From NCBI GenBank assembly GCA_905183005.1, contig CAJJDO010000081.1, forward strand, positions 254,212 through 318,211: a DNA stretch of 64,000 bases. The letters run 5' to 3'. How positions within the stretch are numbered: the first letter of the stretch is position 1; every line of letters begins with the position of its first letter. Origin of the DNA: Paramecium pentaurelia (lineage: Eukaryota > Ciliophora > Oligohymenophorea > Peniculida > Parameciidae). A program made the position numbers and the translations under genes. Below are positions 12,511-23,911 of the stretch, one piece after another. The notes beneath the pieces were generated by a model. That model saw only the letters and a program-made list of their open reading frames with translations, did not search any database and was not told the origin of the DNA.

Positions 12511-13207
12511 TTAAATTAACTATTAATTGAATTTATTCACCATTATCAGATATAATTTTACTATTGGTTTTATTGATTCATTATTTTTTTGATTTTCCAT
12601 GTGCATTTATTGCTTCTTTAATAAAATACTTAGAATCAGAAGAAAAAACAAAGATTAGGGATGATTAATTGAAACTTCAATTTAATATTATAAGTATTTA
12701 GATTAAATTTATACATACAAAATATAATATTTATTTTAATAAGAAAAATAATTAAAATCTAATAAATTAATCTCTTAGAAAAATAGTCTAAACTTTAGGC
12801 AATTCTAACCTATAATTAGATTATATTGCAAATATTCATCTTTTTCAAAAGATATGGCTGATATCTTAAGGAAATATGAAAATTCACTTAAATGGGATTC
12901 AGAAATAATTTAGAGGAATGAATAGTGTAAAATGAACTGATTAATTTAAATTTAAATTATTTGATTATTTGATTATTAATATTAAATTAATTGAAATTCA
13001 GAAAATGAATAAAGAAAATGATCTATATTTGAAGTTATTTAATAATAGAATAATATGATTACTTATTTTTATGATTATATATATATATATATATATATTT
13101 TGGTAAAATTAATAATATTATGTTAATAGGATACAAATAATAAATTATAAATAACAAATAGTAATTTAAATTTGCAGTGGCAATGAAAACAAAAAAAGAA
13201 TTATTGT
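12511..13207. other. Long intergenic stretch with a possible gene remnant
   Basis: No complete gene could be built. On the plus strand a TGA-free frame runs 12531-12935 with no ATG at its head and encodes a hydrophobic run (ILLLVLLIHYFFDFPCAF) followed by charged residues. A second short frame ending at 12940 reads MADILRKYENSLKWDSEII. Both look more protein-like than background, and could be exons of an unrecognised gene or the debris of one. I could not join them with GT...AG introns. Confidence 0.35.
13076..13098. repeat. (TA)n microsatellite
   Basis: An uninterrupted alternating TA tract of about 23 bp in non-coding DNA. It is the longest pure dinucleotide run I noticed in the window. 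Confidence 0.85.
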
Positions 13208-13794
13208 TCACTTTATTTTTGTTAATAGTTCTCTAGGAGCTAATGTCAATTTTGGAGGCTCTCTATTTATATTAAATTTTTCTGCATATTTATTAATTAG
13301 ATCCTAATCAGGATTACCAAAGCGATTGATCACATCTTCTTTCATGCGACCATATTTGAGTTCTATCTTTGTTTTTCTAAGTTCATCTTCATTTTGAAAG
13401 AATTCATTTGATGTTATGTGAGGCTAGCAAAAAAATCGTTAATTTTACATACTCTATTAATTTTACGTTGATTAAAGTCTTTGCTCATTGTTAAGTTTTA
13501 AGCAGGCGATCGTTCTAGTAGTTTATTATTGTTTATCTTCTTATCTGTTTTAATACGAAAATTATTATTTTGAAGTGGAGGAGCACGTGGCTATGCAACT
13601 TATAGATTATCACATTCATCTTCATTGATTTCCAGTACTCTAAAGTTGTTTCCTTGAAAGTATTATTATAAAGTAATTCCATTGATTCTTTGAGCTTAAC
13701 TTGATTCTTGTCTTTGATGACTTTAAGATACTAATCTACGTTTTTCCATTCGTGAGCATTTAGATGTTTCAGGACGCATACCTTATTCTTCCAT
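13208..13794 (-). CDS. Small basic hypothetical protein
   Basis: 185 aa with one intron (13424-13452, 29 nt) whose removal avoids a stop. The protein is Gln/Asn/Arg-rich and hydrophilic, with no signal peptide or membrane segment: an N-terminal ETSKCSRMEKRRLVSQ, a Pro-rich turn (QPRAPPLQ), then a C-terminal half containing KYGRMKEDVINRFGNPDQ and PPKLTLAPRELLTK. Codon use is noticeably more GC-rich than in neighbouring genes, as is usual for well-expressed ciliate genes. No family recognised. Confidence 0.65.
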
Positions 13795-14104
13795 TTTATT
13801 TATTATTAATATTATATAATAAATCAAGGCAAGAATACCTTATCCAAGTAATCAAATATTTTATTTATGTTTTTGCTAATTGAAAGTGTATTCGAATAAC
13901 TACATATTATAAGTATTTCTATTTTCACAACAATCACAGAAAATAAAAAACCAGATTTTGAATACTTTGATAATTGTAATTTAGAATTCTTCTTATTAAA
14001 TTAATAAGACAATGTAAAATCTATTATTTCTATATAAAATAATTATTATAGTATTTACATACATTAATATCATTTTATAAGTGATATTATTGATTATTCT
14101 ATTA
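13795..14104. other. Intergenic gap
   Basis: AT-rich; I see no gene or RNA. A plus-strand ATG at 14012 opens a long frame, treated as an antisense artefact (see rejected items). Confidence 0.45.
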
Positions 14105-14829
14105 TCAATTCTATTATTTAATGTGTTTTGCATTTACATTATCAGAAAACAGAGTTAAAAATCCATTATTATCTTTTTCATCTATAAAATCCATCTATTT
14201 TTGTGTTCTAGTAAATTATAAGTATGGTTTATTTTTGATTATTCTTTTGTTAGATTCTTTGAGGAATAACTTAAGGTCGTTAGAATTAAACTCTTTAAAA
14301 TCAAGATGGATATCATTAATACAATTCCTGTTTTTACATACTTCTCTAAATTATCTTTAAAATCAAAATGTATAAAGTATAAAGACGGATATATTTATTA
14401 AGCTCATATTTGCAAAGTCTAATTTGATAATGAGTTATTAATAAATAATAATAAAATAATGCTGAATTATCTTAAAATTCTTATTCAACCTTGCTTTCTA
14501 ATACAAAATATATTGATAAACGGCTGTATTTTTTAGAAATCTTTTTTAATAGATAAACTCAAAATACTTGAATTTGGTCTTCAACACTTAATTAACTTTT
14601 CTTAATATTTGTTTATATATTAATAAAATGTTCTTAAGAAACACTTTACATAAATTTTAAAATGGACAGAATCACATCACCAATTTATAAAAGTTAGAAT
14701 TAAATATATTCAGTAAAAGTTAAGTTAAATTTTCACTTTTTTTAGAATCTAAATATGATTCGAAGACCTTTGTTCCTATTAAGAATTATAATCTTTATAT
14801 AAATTATTTTTGTTATAATAATTAACTAA
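14105..14829 (-). CDS. Unresolved minus-strand coding segment(s)
   Basis: Two protein-like minus-strand frames are present. The first (about 14700-14420) includes a Lys/Leu-rich helix with KTKFKYFEFIYQKRFLKN and ends at a TGA. The second (about 14390-14105) reads HLDFKEFNSNDLKLFLKE, then MDFIDEKDNNGFLTLFSDN, ending at TGA 14105-14107. I could not connect them with a GT...AG intron that keeps frame, nor find a secure start. They may be one gene with missed introns, a second gene downstream of the 14830-16153 gene, or a decaying copy. The opposite strand is also free of TGA here, so strand choice rests on composition only. Confidence 0.35.
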
Positions 14830-16153
14830 TCAATATTATTGAAATGTGCTTAATCCCTTAAGATGTTAAGGTCTATGTTAAACTATATCAAATTAAATAT
14901 TCTCTTCAATATCATCCATACTATTTTCAGTAGATTGATTATAAAATTTCTTTTCCATTACTCCTCTTTCATAAGTGTATTCAAATTAAAAATCTTATTA
15001 ATTTAGAGGTTAAAGATTTTCCTTATTTATATCACTAACAGCTTTATGATGCTAAAAAGAGATTTATTATAATATAAAATACTTTACGATCAGACTAGGA
15101 TTATTAAACAATAGAAATATTTGGTTATTATCGATTTGGAACCTTAAGGCTTTTTTTGAATGCAAATTAATTCAATACTTTAATTCTAACTGAGAAACTC
15201 AAAAATTCTTCAATCTATCTTGTACTGACTCTCAATTTAAGATCAATATCTTGATTATAGTTTTCTAGAATTATTCTTGCTCTTTGAAATTCTGAAAAAA
15301 TCTCATATAATGATAAACAATCTAAATTTGGTATTGTAGCATATTGATCTATCAATTATTCAATTTCTTATCTTACAAATACCTGAAATCTAAATAAATC
15401 CTAATATACTAAATCTTAATATATTTTATATTTATTATTCTAGCATTCCAATAATTTCAAACCCATTAACATTACATTCTAAATCTTATATATCCATATA
15501 TATCTTAATTTTACATCTTCTGGTTCTTCAAATGGATATTTCAAATCCTTACAAGATTAATAAACCAATAAATTAACTGATAATTTTTATAAGAATGAGT
15601 AATAAATGATACAAAAGATTTTAGCCTTTAATTAACATGTAATCAATTAAGCTTCTGTTTTTTAAATAGGATTCTTAAGTTATTCATTCATTTCAATTCT
15701 TGTTTTTCTTTTCTCTTTTACTTAATCATTCTTTCCTTAAAATTAAGATGGTTAAGTTAAAGGAGATTATTATGGAAAGAAACTAGATGTACTAGCTTCA
15801 CATATCATTCTTTCAATAAGTATGAAACTCTCCTTATTTTCAGTCATTAATTTATCTAACCAATAAATTGGAGATCCTCTTAATTAAGCACAAATTGTAT
15901 CATCAGATATATTTGCGTGTATTACAAATAATAGATTTAAGAGATGTTCAGCTTTAGGTTAGAAATTCTCAACATTTTCTTTTGATCTTAAAAGATTGAA
16001 TACTACTGCTGGATATCTCTTCATTAAAGAACCAAAATATTCACATGCTACATCAAAATCCTTTTGAGACTTAGGTTTCAATAAAATACCCAATGATTCT
16101 TACATTTCATCTTTAGACTTGAATAACTTTGTAAACTTTTAAAGTAACGACAT
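14830..16153 (-). CDS. Hypothetical protein with a helical N-terminal domain
   Basis: 430 aa with one intron of 31 nt near 15060; the spliced length is a whole number of codons. Residues 1-150 look like a compact helical domain (MSLLQKFTKLFKSKDEMQES, FGSLMKRYPAVVFNLLRSKE, GSPIYWLDKLMTENKESF). Then come a Ser/Pro/Gln linker, a second helical part with several Cys, and an acidic C-terminus (ENSMDDIEENIQFD). No known family; the N-terminal alpha-solenoid look could be a scaffold. The start ATG at 16153 lies 18 bp from the end of the next minus-strand gene. Confidence 0.6.
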
Positions 16154-16171
16154 TTAATTAATAAAATATTA

Positions 16172-18149
16172 TCAATTATTATCATCACTACTTCCTGATT
16201 TAGTCTCATAGATGCTTTCATTTTCCATTGATTTTCTATTCAATTAATTAAGAATAGGTATTATCTAAGTTATTTCTTTTTACCAAGCAAATCTAATTAA
16301 ATATTATAAAAAGTTACAATTATTGAAAAATTTATTTATCTTCTTATCCATTATTAGAAGTTGATTTATTCAAAGGGAAATCAGCTAACTCTTAATAAAT
16401 TAAATATAATTTACACATATATCTACATCAAAAACTGATTGAGCATCTAATAATTTATCAAGTACTCCAAATTTCTTTTTTTGTATTACTGATTAAACCT
16501 ATTATAATTATTATTCAATTTTTTAGCTTATTTCATCTTAAATAGTGTTTTTTTTATTTTTTGAGTTTTCTTAATTTGAATAAATATTTAAGGATGAATT
16601 TTATTAATGAGAATAATTATTTGAATTGTTTTTAACACCATTACTATCAAATTATGAAATTCTTCTTGGAATTTTATTATCTTTTTATTATAAATAATCA
16701 GTTTTGATTTATTAATTATCGAGATCTATTAAATCTTTTTATTCAACTTAACCTGATTAATTTCGAGAAATGTTTCTTATTCTATATCTCTCATCAACAA
16801 AATTAGTTAATTTTTAATTTTATTCATTTACTAAATTATCATAATCAGTATTTAAATTATTTTTATTATTATCCAAATATCCTTTATATTTATTTTTAGA
16901 TCTTATTAATTCTTATGACATATCTGATGGATTGGAACCTTTTTAATCAAGTAATGATGAAATTAAATCAGGATCTGATTAATTTTATATTCTAATAGAT
17001 TATTTTTTTATTGAATTTTTATTTGAAGTATCATATTTGATAATCTTTTTAAATTTCCTTTGATTTTTATTTAATTCTTCTTCAAAATCTTCCTAATATT
17101 CAACAGATTATTATAATTATTCTGTTAATACTTATGTTTTCATATTTATTTATATATCTTCATCTAAATTTTATAGATCTGTTTAAGACACCTTTTAAGA
17201 TGATATAGTTTCAGAACTTTAATGAATAGTTTGTATAATTTGATCAGCTAATTAATCAAATTATTGATCAAATTATTCTCTCTTTTTTTTATCACTTATT
17301 TGAGCATATTCATCAATCATTTATTAAGTATAATTTTCAGGTACTTTTATTTTGAATGCTTTAGTTTTAATCTTCTTAACAATTTCAGAGTATTATTGAG
17401 TCATAAAATGTATTCTTATAAATATAAGTATATTTAATACTTTGTTTCATAATCAATTTGATCATCATTCAAATATTTATCCATATATTTTAATAATCTA
17501 TTTTAAATTCTTTCATTTGGAATAACTTATTTACCAATTATCTTATTATTATCCATCAACATAATTTCAATACCAATTTCTTATTCTATTTATTAATTTA
17601 TAATAATATTTTACATTCAACCTTGTTATGATTATCTTATGGTTAAGTATGGAGTATAATTTACTAAGATTCAAATTCTTTCTATTAACATGCTGCCTTA
17701 AGTTCAGCATAATACTTTCTCATATTTTTACTATTGGATAATTTTTTATTAAGGAGATAGGCAGCAACTTTCCTTTAAAAATCTGTAATTAAGACTCTGG
17801 TCTATAAATCTGTTAATTTAGTGGTATTGCTTTCAAAGCTAAACTTAGTTTAGAATCAGTGATACAAAAAGACAGGTGATTTTATTAAATCTTTATATTC
17901 TTTTATATTGTATATGGAACTATGATGATAAAAGTTCTTGATCTCATCCTTTTTAATTGTATGTAACTAATAATCATATAAATGTTATTACACTCAATAG
18001 TTTAAATTTACTATTAGGTTTCTTGATACGACTAGAGCTTGGTTAATCAGGTTGACTAATAATAAAGATACTAATAAAATTTACCTTACACTAGATCCTA
18101 AATAACGTGAATACTTATTTGGCATAGCTACGATATCACATGAGAACAT
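16172..18149 (-). CDS. Asn/Gln-rich coiled-coil protein
   Basis: 596 aa after seven introns of 25-29 nt; the spliced length divides by three and each intron removes a TGA or restores frame. The N-terminus begins MFSCDIVAMPNKYSRYLGS and is Ser/Pro-rich. Residues 100-330 are charged helices (KKKREQFDQQFDQLADQII), then a low-complexity N/Q/K/D region, and a C-terminal helix (QQLFAWQKEITQIIPILNQL). No catalytic motif seen. The start is 47 bp from the divergent gene beginning at 18197. Confidence 0.6.
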
Positions 18150-18196
18150 TTTTAGTAAATAAAAATTATATTTATATTTATAACATTTCTTTATAA
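18150..18196. promoter_or_regulatory. 47-bp divergent intergenic region
   Basis: Start codons of the genes at 18149 (minus) and 18197 (plus) face away across 47 bp of almost pure A/T (tttttagtaaataaaaatta and similar). A shared promoter must sit here or extend into the coding sequence. Confidence 0.5.
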
Positions 18197-19910
18197 ATGT
18201 TCTTTACAGAACCAAAATTTAACAACATTCCAGAAATTCGTAAATTGATCGCCCTAGTCCAAGGTTACGAATTGAAGTATCGTCCAGAATCTCCATTGAC
18301 ATAAAAAGCAATGGAAAGTTTAGGACAAGATCGTTATCACTTTAGAAGAAAGTTTCACATAGCACTTTAATGAGTAGGAATTAATTTGAGATGCGATTTA
18401 ACTTTGAGAGTCAAAAACAATCCTATAGTGAAAGTGATCTCCAAAAAGCATATCAGAATTATCTAATTGAACTTATTAGTAAATTATAAATTGAATTTTT
18501 AGATGATTTTTAGAATTTGTATATAGAAAGAAAACGAATTAAAGTGGAACTTCAAAAGCGTTAAAGAGAGGAAGATGAACTTAGAGGATAGTAATAATTA
18601 TAATTATAATTCTTTAAGTAAGTGGTCAGAATAAACTTAAAAGAAAAAATAATTTCGAAATTAAGCGTTAACATATGATTAAAAATTGTAATAAATTGAA
18701 GAGGAAAGAAATAAAGAACAAAAAATATAAGATTGTTTTACAAAAGAAGCTATAAGATTGGAATTAGAAAGAAGATTATCAATATAATAGTATCATATTA
18801 AAGAGGAGAAGAGTTTAGCTAGTAGAAAGAAGATGTTTTAGGAATTAAGAAAGAAGGCAGCTATTGAAAATAATAAAGTATCTTAGAAATTAATGAATTA
18901 TCGAAATAATATGAGTGATAAATTAGAGGAAGGTTTGAGAAAATCAAAATCATTCTAAGAGAAATTAGAAGCTAGGTAATTTTTGATTATTAATAATAGA
19001 GATATTTTGATATAAAAATAAAGAGCTAAATAAGTATCTGAAATTGCTAATAGAAATCGTAAATTAGAAGAGAAAATAAATAATGTTAAGGATGATTTTG
19101 AAAATCGTATGGTAGAAGAACTCTATAAAAAATAATAAGAAATGGATCAATCTTTTGATTATAGATAAATGACAGCTGAATAAATGGAAAAAAATAAAAT
19201 TGAAAAATAATAACTTTTTGAATAAAAACTTAATTAGATTAATTAAAAGATAAAATAACATTAAGAAGAAAAAGAATTTGAATTATTCAATAAGGTTGGA
19301 TAAAGAATGGAAAAAGCAGAAAAATAATAAGAGGAACATGATAAATATCTATCGAAATTGTAATTTCATAAAAGAAGGCAATTAGAACAACGATTCTCAA
19401 GACATAAGAAAAGATATTAAGAATCTGAAGAACGTTAATAAGAGAAAATGGCAGAATGGATATAAAAAGTTAATAGTATTTAAGAAAGAATTGAAAAATT
19501 TAAATTAAAAAAGAATGAAGAATAAAAGACTTTAAAAGAATAAAGATCTTAAAGTTTTAAGGAACATTTAGAGAATATGTAATTTAATAGAAAAAGCTAA
19601 GTTTTATTTTATTTATCTATTTTATAGGAAAAAGATTAAATGAAATATGTTGAGAAACATTAATTTGTATAAAGTAAACTAAAAAAGAGTAAGGATGAAT
19701 AAGAATAATTGAGAGCTTATTTAAATATTTCAAGATCAAAATTTGAAAAGAATAATCTATTATAATTAGGAGAATTATCTAATTTGAAATATTCTTCATC
19801 AATTTATTTATTAAAGTATTTTTTATAATATTATATGTAGTAAATTAAAAGAATTAGAGGATGAAGATAAATTTGCTGAAATTTCATAGAAATTTAATAA
19901 TGCTCTATGA
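18197..19910 (+). CDS. Long charged coiled-coil protein
   Basis: About 537 aa with four introns, including 18352-18377 (26 nt), one of 22 nt near 18602, one of 27 nt near 19602 and one of 25 nt near 19830. The N-terminal 60 residues form a distinct, less AT-rich segment (MFFTEPKFNNIPEIRKLIAL). The rest is almost continuous Glu/Lys/Arg/Gln helix of trichohyalin type with few Pro or Gly, expected to form an extended rod, as in ciliate cytoskeletal, basal-body or axonemal proteins. Without splicing the first intron the frame would stop at TGA 18371-18373, which overlaps an ATG. Confidence 0.7.
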
Positions 19911-19985
19911 GAATGATAGAATAAAATCTAATTTTTTTTTACTTTTGAATAATAATAATTTTTATATATTTATAATTCTATAAGA

Positions 19986-20457
19986 ATGATTTAAAAGAAA
20001 CTTAATGTTTTGGGATTAGTAAATGATAATGAATTTGAATATAAGAGTAAATTTACTCTAGAATAAAGGTAGGGAAAATATTAGAAAGTTATAAATAATT
20101 CATGTGAGAGAATCTTGGTTGTTTTGGAAAAACATAAAAAAGCATAGATTTAGAAATAAAATGGTAAATCGAATCAATATTAATTGTATAAATATAATAT
20201 ATATGTATATTATAGATTTGCTATAAATAAAAATAAAACTTTGGTTGAATTAATGCATTATGTAAAATAAAATGTTGGAATTGATGTTTCAGCAAGTATA
20301 TTTTTATATTGCAATAATTAATTACTAATGATGAGATGTAAATATTTCATATATATTATTAGCTGATATAACTGTAGGTAGTATTTATGAAACATATAAA
20401 AATACAGAAGATAAACATTTATATATAAAATATGCTAATTTTGAAACATTTGGTTGA
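19986..20457 (+). CDS. ATG8: Divergent ATG8/LC3-family ubiquitin-like protein
   Basis: 138 aa after introns 20186-20215 (30 nt) and 20338-20362 (25 nt). ATG8 is conjugated to phosphatidylethanolamine on autophagosomal membranes. Family features in order: YKSKFTLEQRQGKYQKV (the FExR region), RILVVLEK (beta-strand after it), TLVELMHYVKQ, ASIFLYCNNQLLM, then IYETYKNTEDKHLYIKYA and the terminus ANFETFG. The gene stops directly after the Gly, so the conjugation site is already exposed and ATG4 cleavage would not be needed. The sequence is divergent: the loop after VVLEK is a basic, Gln-rich insertion (KHKKAQIQKQNGKSNQ). The next gene is convergent at 38 bp. Confidence 0.8.
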
Positions 20458-20495
20458 ACCTATTGATTTATGGGAATATATATATGAACTAAATA

Positions 20496-21437
20496 TCACT
20501 TTACTTTTTTTTCTTATTAAGCTTAATTATTTATTAAATTGTGATAGGCAATAATACTTCTCATTAATGATGCCAAATATATGGTCAACATATTATCATT
20601 ATTTTTGGTAGTGAATGCTTAAACCACATCTTAAGAACCTAAATTTGGTAAGTAATTCAGAATTTCCTAGACTTATTATTAGTAGTTACTTGTAAATTGT
20701 TTATAATAAGTTAATTAGGTTTCACTTTACCTTATTATATAAGATTTAAGTATTATTAAATTTGAGCAATCTTCTTATTCATTCCTTTGACTCCATTTAT
20801 CTTTTATTCGGCTTTAGCTGAAAGTGATTATGTATCTACATTATTAATTTCTCTTAATAGTTATTCAACTCCAATTTCTTCAGGTTCAAATGCTTATACA
20901 GTAGAAGGAATATGCACAAAGTTTTAGACTATTTCTCCTGATTTAGAGATTTCATCAACTGATGTATAAGCTTCAGTTGGAAGTGATAATGGATCAAATT
21001 GATGAACATCGATAATCACAAAAATTGGAGTAGTTGTATACTTGTAAAATATTTGATTGATTTGAATATCATTTGGTTTGAATCTTGATCCTGTAGAATA
21101 CCATCCAACTATCTTTTCATTGATATTAATCTAATTATTAGATAATATTGATACTTTTCTATGTAATTCAAATAGTGTTTCATTGTAAATGTGATCTAAA
21201 TACCATATATTCTAATCCTTTGGATCCTCTTCAAAAGGTAATGCATAACTATTGGTAATATCAATAACACCATCAGCCTTTCTTTCACCTAAGATTCAAA
21301 TTGTATAATGTACCCAACAATGCACCAACTACTCTAGGTTGTTGTGTTTTTGATATTATACGATTATAGTGATCTACTACTGAGATCAAAACAAGTGGAT
21401 GAATAATTACAAGAGGAGGCTTATTCATGTTAGACAT
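20496..21437 (-). CDS. RPN8: 26S proteasome lid subunit Rpn8 (PSMD7)
   Basis: 297 aa after introns 21289-21313 (25 nt) and 20667-20689 (23 nt). Rpn8 is the MPN-domain partner of the deubiquitinase Rpn11 in the proteasome lid. Matches: VIIHPLVLISVVDHYNR, VVGALLGER, ITNSYALPFEED, IVGWYSTGSRFKPNDIQIN, VIIDVHQF, PTEAYTSVDE, then the C-terminal helices NGVKGMNKKI and LASLMRSIIAYHNLINNQ. The JAMM zinc ligands are absent (GWYST instead of GWYHSHP), as in all Rpn8, so it is non-catalytic. Length is near the usual 300-320. Confidence 0.95.
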
Positions 21438-22278
21438 TTTAATTAATTATTTAATTAAATTGTCTAACACCAGTATAATCATTTATATTCATTCATCATT
21501 TCTTTAATAACTAAATAAAAACAACAATCTTTAAGATTATATTTACTCTAATTCACTACCTCTTTATTAATTATATATGAATATAAGTTATAAATTAATT
21601 TATTTACTTTACATGCAAACCATAAACAAACTTATCTGAATCATATCTTAATTGAAGTTGTAAATCCATCACTAAAATAAAAAGTACATACTTATGATAT
21701 TTTTAATGATGAAATATATTAAATCTATTCTAACTTCATTTATAAATGCAATTCATTTTTCTACTTCTAAATATATTTTCTTTTTTAATCTTATCCAATT
21801 AAAATCTATCAATTATTTATTATTATTATAATAAACACAAAAATAATAGAATTAATATTTTCTAGGGGTGAAATATTTTATGATTTATTTGATAAGATTT
21901 TCATTATTGACATAAAATCTGTTTTTATAAATTTCTATTTAAAATAATTCATTTAATTGTTTATAATAATCTTATTAAATTTTATAATCAATTATAACAT
22001 GAAAGTAGAAAATTAATATATAATAATAGAGAAGTTTCCTATATATTCATAAATATTAGATCTATCCATATTTTAAGGTTTATTAAAATCAAATAATTTT
22101 TTAGAATATATATTTGAAGTAGATTAACATTGTAATCATGTAAAATATTTATGAATAAAATCTTGATAGTTATGAACAAATAAATGGTATTCATTAAATG
22201 AGGAATTTTTATATTAATAATACTGATTATTACTACATTTTTATAAATTATGAATAAATAAGTTAAATAATAATATTT
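21438..22278. other. Long divergent intergenic region
   Basis: 841 bp between the Rpn8 start and the PDK1-like kinase start, the longest gap in the window. It is about 80% A/T or more, with no frame of coding character and no tRNA-like fold found by eye. Being between two divergent genes it must hold both promoters, but this is far longer than the 17-47 bp used by other divergent pairs here, so an unrecognised small gene or non-coding RNA is possible. Confidence 0.45.
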
Positions 22279-23809
22279 ATGAATCCAGATATGCCTGTTC
22301 ATGTGTAAAGTAATTAAAAAATTCCATATTTTTAATAGATCTCAAATTAGATGATTTTGACATAATTAAACCTTTAGGGAAAGGTGCATACAGTGAAGTT
22401 GTATTAGTTAAGAACAAACTCACTGGACATGAATCAGCACTTAAGATTGTAGACAAGAATTTCTTGCTTAAAGTAAAAATTTGATAGTAATATTATAGGA
22501 GAAAAAGATGCATCATGCATGTATTGAGAGAGAAGTATTGAGTAATTTAAGACACAAAGGAATCATTAAGTTATTCAATTCATTTGAAGAAAATGATAAA
22601 CTATATTATTCTCTTGAAGTGTTAACTGATGGTAATTTGTTAGAATATATGAACAGTATTTGATATTGATTATATATAGGACATATTTTGAATGATTCAA
22701 TAATCAAATTCTATGCAGCAGAATTGTTATTAATACTTGAATATTTACATTAAAATGGATTAGTACATAGAGATGTCAAACCTGAAAACATTCTTTTAAC
22801 CAAAGATAAACATTTAAAACTTATAGATTTTGGAACATTATTTGTTTATGATCATAATAAAATTGATATTGGAAATAAATTAGAAGATATCAGAATTTAA
22901 TATTAAAAATAAAGATCTCCTTCTTTAAATGATTTTGAAAAACCATAAATAAAATATTGTAGAGATTCTAGTTTTGTTGGCACATCTGAATATTTATGTC
23001 CAGAATTAATTGATTATAATGTTATTGGTCCATAAGCTGATTTATGGGCATTAGGATGTTTTATTTATCAATTATATACAAATAAAACACCATTCTATTC
23101 AGATAATGAATTTGAATTGTTTAATAATATAAGTCAATGTTCATGGTCATAAGATTAAAGAATACCAAATGATGCTTTGGATCTAATCAAAATATTACTT
23201 GATAAGGATCCCATTAAGAGATTTCTTTAAGAATTTGATGGTAATTTTAATTATCATAAATAGATTCCTAATATAATTATGATAGTATAAAGTAACATCA
23301 ATTCTTTAGAGGAATTAACTTTAAATAAATGTGGTTATAAGATGTCCCTTATATAAATACTATTAACACACACAAAAGGAAAATGAGTAGAATTCAAACT
23401 ACATTTATTGAAAACAATTAACGTGATAAATGTGATATACGAGGAATTTCTGTTACTAAAAACAAAGCAGATTAAATAATTATATAAGGTTAATTAGATA
23501 AAGAACATGGAGTTCTATTTATGACTCAATTCTCTCTTAGACATGCTAGTATTGTATGTTAAGATGGAATAGCTAATTTTATCTATATTAATCCTTAATT
23601 AAATAACAAAAAAGTATTAATAATATGTAAATTTATAGACAATAATCCCTTTAAATTAATTTACATCATGTAAATTATTAGGGAAAGGGAAATTCATTGT
23701 TGGAGATAGAAACAAAAAGAAATACATTTTCAAATAAAGAGATAATCATGTTCCAGCTCAACAATGGGTTAATATAATTAACAAATATATTAAATCTAAC
23801 CATTATTGA
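22279..23809 (+). CDS. PDK1-like AGC protein kinase with C-terminal PH-like domain
   Basis: 467 aa after five introns of 29, 26, 24, 23 and 25 nt. PDK1 phosphorylates the activation loop of other AGC kinases at membranes containing PIP3. Seen: glycine loop GKGAYSEVV, catalytic lysine in SALKIVDK, HRDVKPEN, DFGT, and the activation segment FVGTSEYLCPEL, where an AGC-type T-x-x-Y-x-x-PE is typical of PDK1. The lobe ends at HQFFRGINF (the HPFF-x-G-I/D-W equivalent). The last 110 residues resemble the PDK1 PH domain: VLFMTQFSL, KFIVGDRNKKKYIF, and a final helix QQWVNIINKYI. The first five coding residues before the domain are joined by a 29-nt intron. Confidence 0.85.
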
Positions 23810-23911
23810 TTAGAATTAATTTTTATATAACAAAATATATATTAAAAATATTTAATATAAATTAATCACAATTAAATTTAAATTTTATTTCTTTACATTT
23901 ATTTATATTTA

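Noticed and set aside
14012..15254. Plus-strand frame MQNLLFLYKII... of about 400 codons with one 22-nt intron
   Set aside because: It overlaps a minus-strand gene whose N-terminal half is convincing and whose reading passes through 15250-15290 without a break. The plus-strand version is Tyr/Phe/Ile-rich, with codon use typical of antisense reading, and has no domain.
17557..17616. Separate gene start at ATG 17616 for the minus-strand protein
   Set aside because: An additional upstream set of exons (to 18149) joins in frame through a 29-nt intron, and the summed length is an exact number of codons.
18197..18373. Separate 58-residue gene ending in an ATGA overlap with a following gene
   Set aside because: A 26-nt intron (18352-18377) removes the stop and joins both parts into one continuous frame, a simpler explanation.
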